NCBI GenBank assembly: GCA_003259005.1
Contig: QLII01000001.1
Location: forward strand, 3,116,501-3,180,500
Direction of reading: 5' to 3'
Origin: Spirosoma telluris
GTDB taxonomy: Bacteria > Bacteroidota > Bacteroidia > Cytophagales > Spirosomataceae
Length of the DNA stretch: 64,000 bases
Made by a program: the position numbers and the translations under genes
Part shown: one piece after another, positions 59,679 to 64,000 of the stretch
Position numbering within the stretch: the stretch's first letter is position 1
How the letters are laid out: the number at the start of each line of letters is the position of its first letter
The notes under the pieces: model-generated
Told to the model about the DNA's origin: nothing
What the model saw: only the letters and a program-made list of their open reading frames with translations
Database searches by the model: none

Positions 59679-61340
59679 TCACTTCAGATAGATCGTTGCG
59701 GGTGTCAAAACCCGGTTTCTTGGATAGTCGACACCCTGGTAACTGGCAGGTAAATTCGGATCACCACCCCTGTATTTAGGAAGCTTCGGATACGGAAAGA
59801 TAGGGCGCTGAAACCGGATTCCATTCGCAGGAACCCCGCCCGTAAAGGCTGTGGCAATGAGCTTTTCAGGTGCGATACCCTTCTCAACCCAATTGATCAA
59901 AGCGGTTAACACATCATGGTCGCTATCCTGTTGGCCGTAGAGAGCCAGACTTTGCCCACAGTCGTTCAGGCCCGGTCCTCCGCTACAATGGGCCATGCCG
60001 GGGATCAGATAGAACCGAAAGAACTCACCTGCCTGCCGAATTCCCCCCTGCGCTTTAATCACACGCTCGTAGTAGCTAACCGCATCCTGATAAGGTACGA
60101 GCGGATCAGCTGTTCCTGAGTACATCAGAATTTTCCCACCCCGCTTTTTCAGAGGGGACAAATCTGGGTTGTTCGCATTGAGAATAGGGGCCAGTACAGA
60201 ATCCATTTTGGCCTGATCACGATCAAAGTCGAAGGCCATGTAATCGAAGTCACGTCCGAACACCCATTTGTACTGGTAAAAAAGGGAAGGTGGTGCCTGA
60301 TTCGGATTTTGCTGATACTCGATCCCAGCCCCTGAATTTTCGCTTCCCAGCGGAATGGGTGTGTAGATGCGTTCGCCCGTTCGCGGATTGATAGGCCCGG
60401 TATAAAGTTGTTTCAGGGCAGTTACCTGGGCACGGGTGAAGCAGGTTCCATCGTCGGTGCCATCCGGGCATTTAGGCAGCGTTTCCGGATCAAAAGCACA
60501 GGCACCGGGATCGGTCAGAAAATTATCAGTGGGTGCACCGCCGTCCTTACCGCCACAGGCTTTAATGACGGCGCTGGTAATCAGGGCAATTTTCTCTTTC
60601 GGCAGGAAAGCACTACCGGGTATCTGGTTGGTTACCTTATAGTTCCAGACAAATCCCGTATGCAAATGGGTACGATTATTGGCCGGTGCTCCGGCTAAAA
60701 TTCCGTTGTAATCATCCGGATATCGCTGAGCTTCCATCAGGGCCTGCTGGCCACCCGTTGAGCAGCCCGCGAAGTAAGCATGATGGAATGGTTTTGAGTA
60801 ATACGCCTGCGTAATTGCTTTCGCGGCCTTTGTCATTTCATGCGTAGCCCGGTGCCCGAAATCCACCCACCGTTCGGGATGACCAACGGCTTCATTGGCA
60901 TTGGGGGAGGTTCCCATATCGGTATTAGTCGTTGCAAATCCCCGTTTCAAGCCGTTGGCCAGGGCTGAATAGGAAATACCGCCCGCTCCTCCACCAGTGC
61001 CCGTTCCCAGAAACCGGCCATTCCAGTTAGTTTGAGGCAGCCAAACCTCTATCCGAATCATGGATTCGGGCGTAGGCTTTAACGTAGCAGCAACCCGGCA
61101 AAAGGCGGGCAGATCGGCAATAGCCTGACTACTTCCCGGTGGTGTAAATGCACCCGCAGGCACACAGTCGGCGGTTGTAATGGTGGCTCCAGGAAGCGTT
61201 AGGGCAGCCATGCGCTGGCAACCACAATCAGTTGTTGCTATCGAAATGCGGGTACTGTCGGGTTTATTTTGGGCAATTAGTGATTGACTAGCCAGCCCTA
61301 AAAAGAGCACCGTAATGAGATGGCAGTTTTTATAGACCAT
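59679..61340 (-). CDS. Tannase/feruloyl esterase family protein
   Basis: 553 residues, intact. A signal peptide at MVYKNCHLITVLFLGLASQS. The tannase/feruloyl esterase fold has AGC193-S194-TGGQQA (nucleophile), D412 in GTADPLV, and H451-C452; the C193-C452 disulfide next to the catalytic Ser and His is the family's CS-D-HC signature. A calcium-binding insert reads DPGACAFDPETLPKC...DDGTC. The enzyme hydrolyses gallate- or ferulate-type esters on plant polyphenols or pectin. It is the first gene of the minus-strand cluster, 110 nt upstream of the SGNH gene. Confidence 0.92.
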   Translation of the reverse strand: MVYKNCHLITVLFLGLASQSLIAQNKPDSTRISIATTDCGCQRMAALTLPGATITTADCVPAGAFTPPGSSQAIADLPAFCRVAATLKPTPESMIRIEVWLPQTNWNGRFLGTGTGGGAGGISYSALANGLKRGFATTNTDMGTSPNANEAVGHPERWVDFGHRATHEMTKAAKAITQAYYSKPFHHAYFAGCSTGGQQALMEAQRYPDDYNGILAGAPANNRTHLHTGFVWNYKVTNQIPGSAFLPKEKIALITSAVIKACGGKDGGAPTDNFLTDPGACAFDPETLPKCPDGTDDGTCFTRAQVTALKQLYTGPINPRTGERIYTPIPLGSENSGAGIEYQQNPNQAPPSLFYQYKWVFGRDFDYMAFDFDRDQAKMDSVLAPILNANNPDLSPLKKRGGKILMYSGTADPLVPYQDAVSYYERVIKAQGGIRQAGEFFRFYLIPGMAHCSGGPGLNDCGQSLALYGQQDSDHDVLTALINWVEKGIAPEKLIATAFTGGVPANGIRFQRPIFPYPKLPKYRGGDPNLPASYQGVDYPRNRVLTPATIYLK

Positions 61341-61613
61341 GTTAATTATCCATTTTTCAGTTCCGATGGCTTGATTGACACTTAGTAGCAGGATTCCGCT
61401 AAATACTTACCCTAAATGGCTATGCCGCGCTCTTTTCATAAAGAAAGCCATCCCAATCAGTCACCTACCGTAAAAGCGAAATCGACAGCTATCCTCCCTT
61501 TTTAGCCATTCGATGTTACTTTAATTTTATAATTGAGTCAATACACTAAAAATGAGCGAATTAAAATCGAGTTTAGAGTCATAATTGATTTACCTATTTT
61601 TATCTCCCAACCC

Positions 61614-64000
61614 ATGAATGAATATCTCCTAATCAGAAACTTCTCAAGGCTGAGCGTATGTACAGCCCTGGGTATCCTGCTCATTGCACTGACTACACGG
61701 CTGTCTGCTCAGACCATAACGACAGTAGCCGGTTCTCTACTAAAAGGTGATGGTGGCCCGGCCCTTAGTGCAGCCCTGAATACGCCAACCGGTGTAGCGG
61801 TCGATGGTCTGGGGAATCTCTTTATTGCCGATCTGGATAACCATCGCGTTCGGAAGGTAGCCCCGACGGTACGATTACTACCGTGGCAGGAACGGGCGCT
61901 TATGGCTATAGCGGAGACAACGGCCCCGCAACCAGTGCCAACCTGGGGAGCCCCGCTGGCATAGCCGTAGATGGCCTGGGCAATCTCTTTATCGCTGACA
62001 AGAATACACATACCATCCGAAAAGTAACCACTACAGGCACTATCACCACGGTAGCCGGAAACGGGTCTTCCGGTTTTAGTGGCGATACTGGGCCCGCCAT
62101 CAGTGCTAACCTCAATAGTCCCTACGCTGTGGCTGTAGACGCAGCCGGTAATCTCTTCATTGCCGATATGGGCAACCATCGCATCCGTAAAGTTTCCATT
62201 GATGGTAATATCAATACGGTTGCAGGTACAGGCACTCAGGGATTTAGTGGGGATACCGATCTGGCTATTAATGCCAACCTGAATACTCCCTCCGGAATAG
62301 CCGTGGACGGTACAGGCAATCTCTTCATTGCCGATGCGCTCAATCATCGTATTCGTAAAATCACGACCGATGGCAAGATTAATACCATAGCCGGTACGGG
62401 TAATCAAGGATTTAGTGGCGATACCGGCCCCGCTACCAGTGCAGACCTGGCCAGTCCTACGGGCATAGCACTGGATGGAACAGGCAATCTGTTCATCGCG
62501 GATTTGGCCAACCACCGCATCCGAAAAATAGACACGGGCAATATTATTACCACCGTAGCTGGTAACAGCACACAGGGATTTAGTGGGGATAATGGCCAGG
62601 CCACAAGCGCTAACCTGAATAACCTACCGATGTAGCCGTTGATGGCAGTGGTACTTTTTTCATTGCCGATAAGACCAATTACCGTATTCGGAAAGTAGCT
62701 CCTGACGGCACCATCACGACCGTTGCCGGAAATGGCACCCCAACTTTGGTGGTGATAACGGTCCCGCAACCAGCGCAGCGCTGTCCGATCCTTCTGGCGT
62801 AGCAGTGGATGGCATAGGCAATCTGTTCATTGCCGATAAGACCAATTATCGCATCCGTAAAGTGGCCTCCAATGGCACCATCACAACCGTAGCCGGGAAT
62901 GGCACCTTTGGTTTTAGTGGCGATACCGGTTTGGCAACCAGTGCGGCTCTGGCCGGGCCTACGGGTATTGCGGTCGATGGCGCAGGCAGGCTCTTCATTG
63001 CCGATCCAAACAATCAGCGCATTCGCCAGGTAGCCACCGATGGTAAGATCACTACGATTGCAGGCAACGGTACAGGGGTTATAATGGCGATACGGGGCTA
63101 GCAACGAATGCCAATCTGAACAACCCTACCGGTGTGGCCGTCGATGCTGCCGGGAATGTGTTTATAGCTGATCAGGCCAACCACCGCATTCGAAAAATAG
63201 CCACCGATGGCATGATTAGTACGATAGCCGGGAATGGCACGCAAGGTTCTGGTGGAGATACGGGTCCGGCTCTTAGTGCCAATCTGAATAATCCTACCGG
63301 TGTGGCCGTTGATGCGACAGGGAATGTGTTTATTGCCGACCGGGATAATCATCGTATTCGAAAAGTGGCCATTGATGGTACCATTACCACCGTAGCCGGT
63401 AATGGCACCCAGGGCTCAAGTGGCGATACGGGTCCGGCTACCAGCGCCAACCTGAATACCCCATCCGGACTGGCGGTGGATGGCAGCGGGAATCTGTTTA
63501 TTGATGATACCTTCAACCACCGTATTCGCAAGGTTGCCGCCGATGGAACCATCACAACCGTTGCCGGGAATGGATCTCCGGGCACGCAGGGCGATAACGG
63601 CCGGCCATAAGTGCCCAATTGAATGCTCCCTTTGGTATTGCGGTCGACGGCCCAGGCAATCTGTTTATAGCCGATCAGGCTAATAATCGGATACGCCGAG
63701 TGAGTGCACCCGCCAGCGTGAGCGTGAGTCCGGCTACTCTGGGCGCCATTTGCTCGGGCAGTAGTTTCAGTGTCACTGCCACCGCCGTAAACTTCACCCC
63801 TACGTCTTATACCTGGACCAGTCAGCCAGGCGGGCTATCGGCCAGCGGGGCTACACCCACCTTTATAGCTCCGTCGGTAAATACACCTACTACCTATACG
63901 CTCACCGTTACGGCTACCGATGGTACAGCCAGCCCAACGGCCAGCGTTACCTTCACAGTCAATGCGCTTCCTGTAGCCACTTTAGTAGCGAGCGGCACGC
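61614..64000 (+). CDS. NHL-repeat secreted protein, runs off the window, read with five frameshifts
   Basis: A signal peptide (MNEYLLIRNFSRLSVCTALG to LSAQ) starts at 61614; the upstream Met at 61533 is rejected because the added residues are polar. Twelve NHL repeats of about 168 bp follow from about 61740 to 63680, each with GNLFIAD.NHRIRKV and TTVAGNG...GDTGPA-type cores. They would make about two six-bladed propellers. After them, an Ig/PKD-like domain (SYTWTSQPGGL, TYTLTVTATDG) starts and continues past the end. Bases are missing near 61859-61864, 62622-62626, 62736-62742, 63073-63078 and 63598-63603. Role: probably surface glycan or protein binding (inference). Confidence 0.87.

Noticed and set aside
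61709..62515. Minus-strand open frame of 268 codons opposite the NHL array
   Set aside because: It is a repeat-driven shadow of the NHL coding sequence.
2557..63602. Programmed -1 ribosomal frameshifting as the explanation for the split genes
   Set aside because: Too many unrelated genes are affected and most sites lack a slippery heptamer; base loss in the read sequence is far simpler.
61740..63680. Regular ~168-bp repeats that might be taken for a CRISPR array or satellite
   Set aside because: All units translate as NHL propeller blades in a common frame after single-base repair; no constant short repeat with unique spacers is present.

Overview
The window looks like a chromosomal segment of a Bacteroidota bacterium, most likely order Cytophagales and close to Spirosoma. 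The evidence is a SusD/RagB lipoprotein fragment, a LytS/LytT-type two-component pair, PVC-type heme/HEAT proteins, DUF1080 sugar hydrolases, DUF4468 and DUF6090 proteins, and many Tat- or Sec-exported enzymes. Long palindromic intergenic repeats also fit. The genus is an inference from gene content and repeat style. I saw no rRNA, tRNA, CRISPR array, transposase or phage gene.

Layout. 1-9.8 kb (+): the end of a SusD gene, a Tat-exported pyruvyl-transferase-like protein, a sialate O-acetylesterase-like SGNH enzyme, two tandem MFS transporters, a GH20-like glycosidase and a DUF5009/HGSNAT-like membrane acyltransferase. 9.8-18.5 kb: a PLP aminotransferase, two class A beta-lactamase-like genes flanking a Cys/Met PLP enzyme, a membrane protein, a YegD-like Hsp70, a VanX-like dipeptidase and a xylose-isomerase-like protein. 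18.8-29.4 kb: an ice-binding-domain adhesin, GH5, a GntP permease, an orphan molybdenum hydroxylase large subunit and a LytS/LytTR pair. 29.5-38.8 kb: gamma-glutamyltransferase, DUF6090, a ferritin-like DUF892 protein, an M1 peptidase, an esterase and a DUF4468 / four-helix membrane protein operon. 38.8-61.3 kb: an accessory carbohydrate region with a D-apionate lactonase-like protein, a peroxiredoxin-like protein, a 1142-residue heme c/HEAT protein, a GH78 rhamnosidase and a minus-strand run. In transcription order that run is tannase, SGNH hydrolase, heme c/HEAT protein, DUF1080, cupredoxin-propeller-HEAT fusion, FG-GAP protein and DUF1080. 61.6 kb to the end: an NHL-repeat surface protein running off the window.

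How the genes may work together (inference): the 38-61 kb enzymes suit attack on plant cell-wall glycans (apiose, rhamnose and aromatic esters), with a periplasmic redox module of blue-copper and heme c propeller proteins and DUF1080 hydrolases acting on sugars.

A major caveat is that about 31 single-base losses, nearly all in short homopolymers and all in the same direction, break 19 otherwise convincing genes. This looks like residual sequencing error, so I annotate these genes over their full span. The intergenic spaces carry at least six kinds of inverted repeats, some present in two or three copies.
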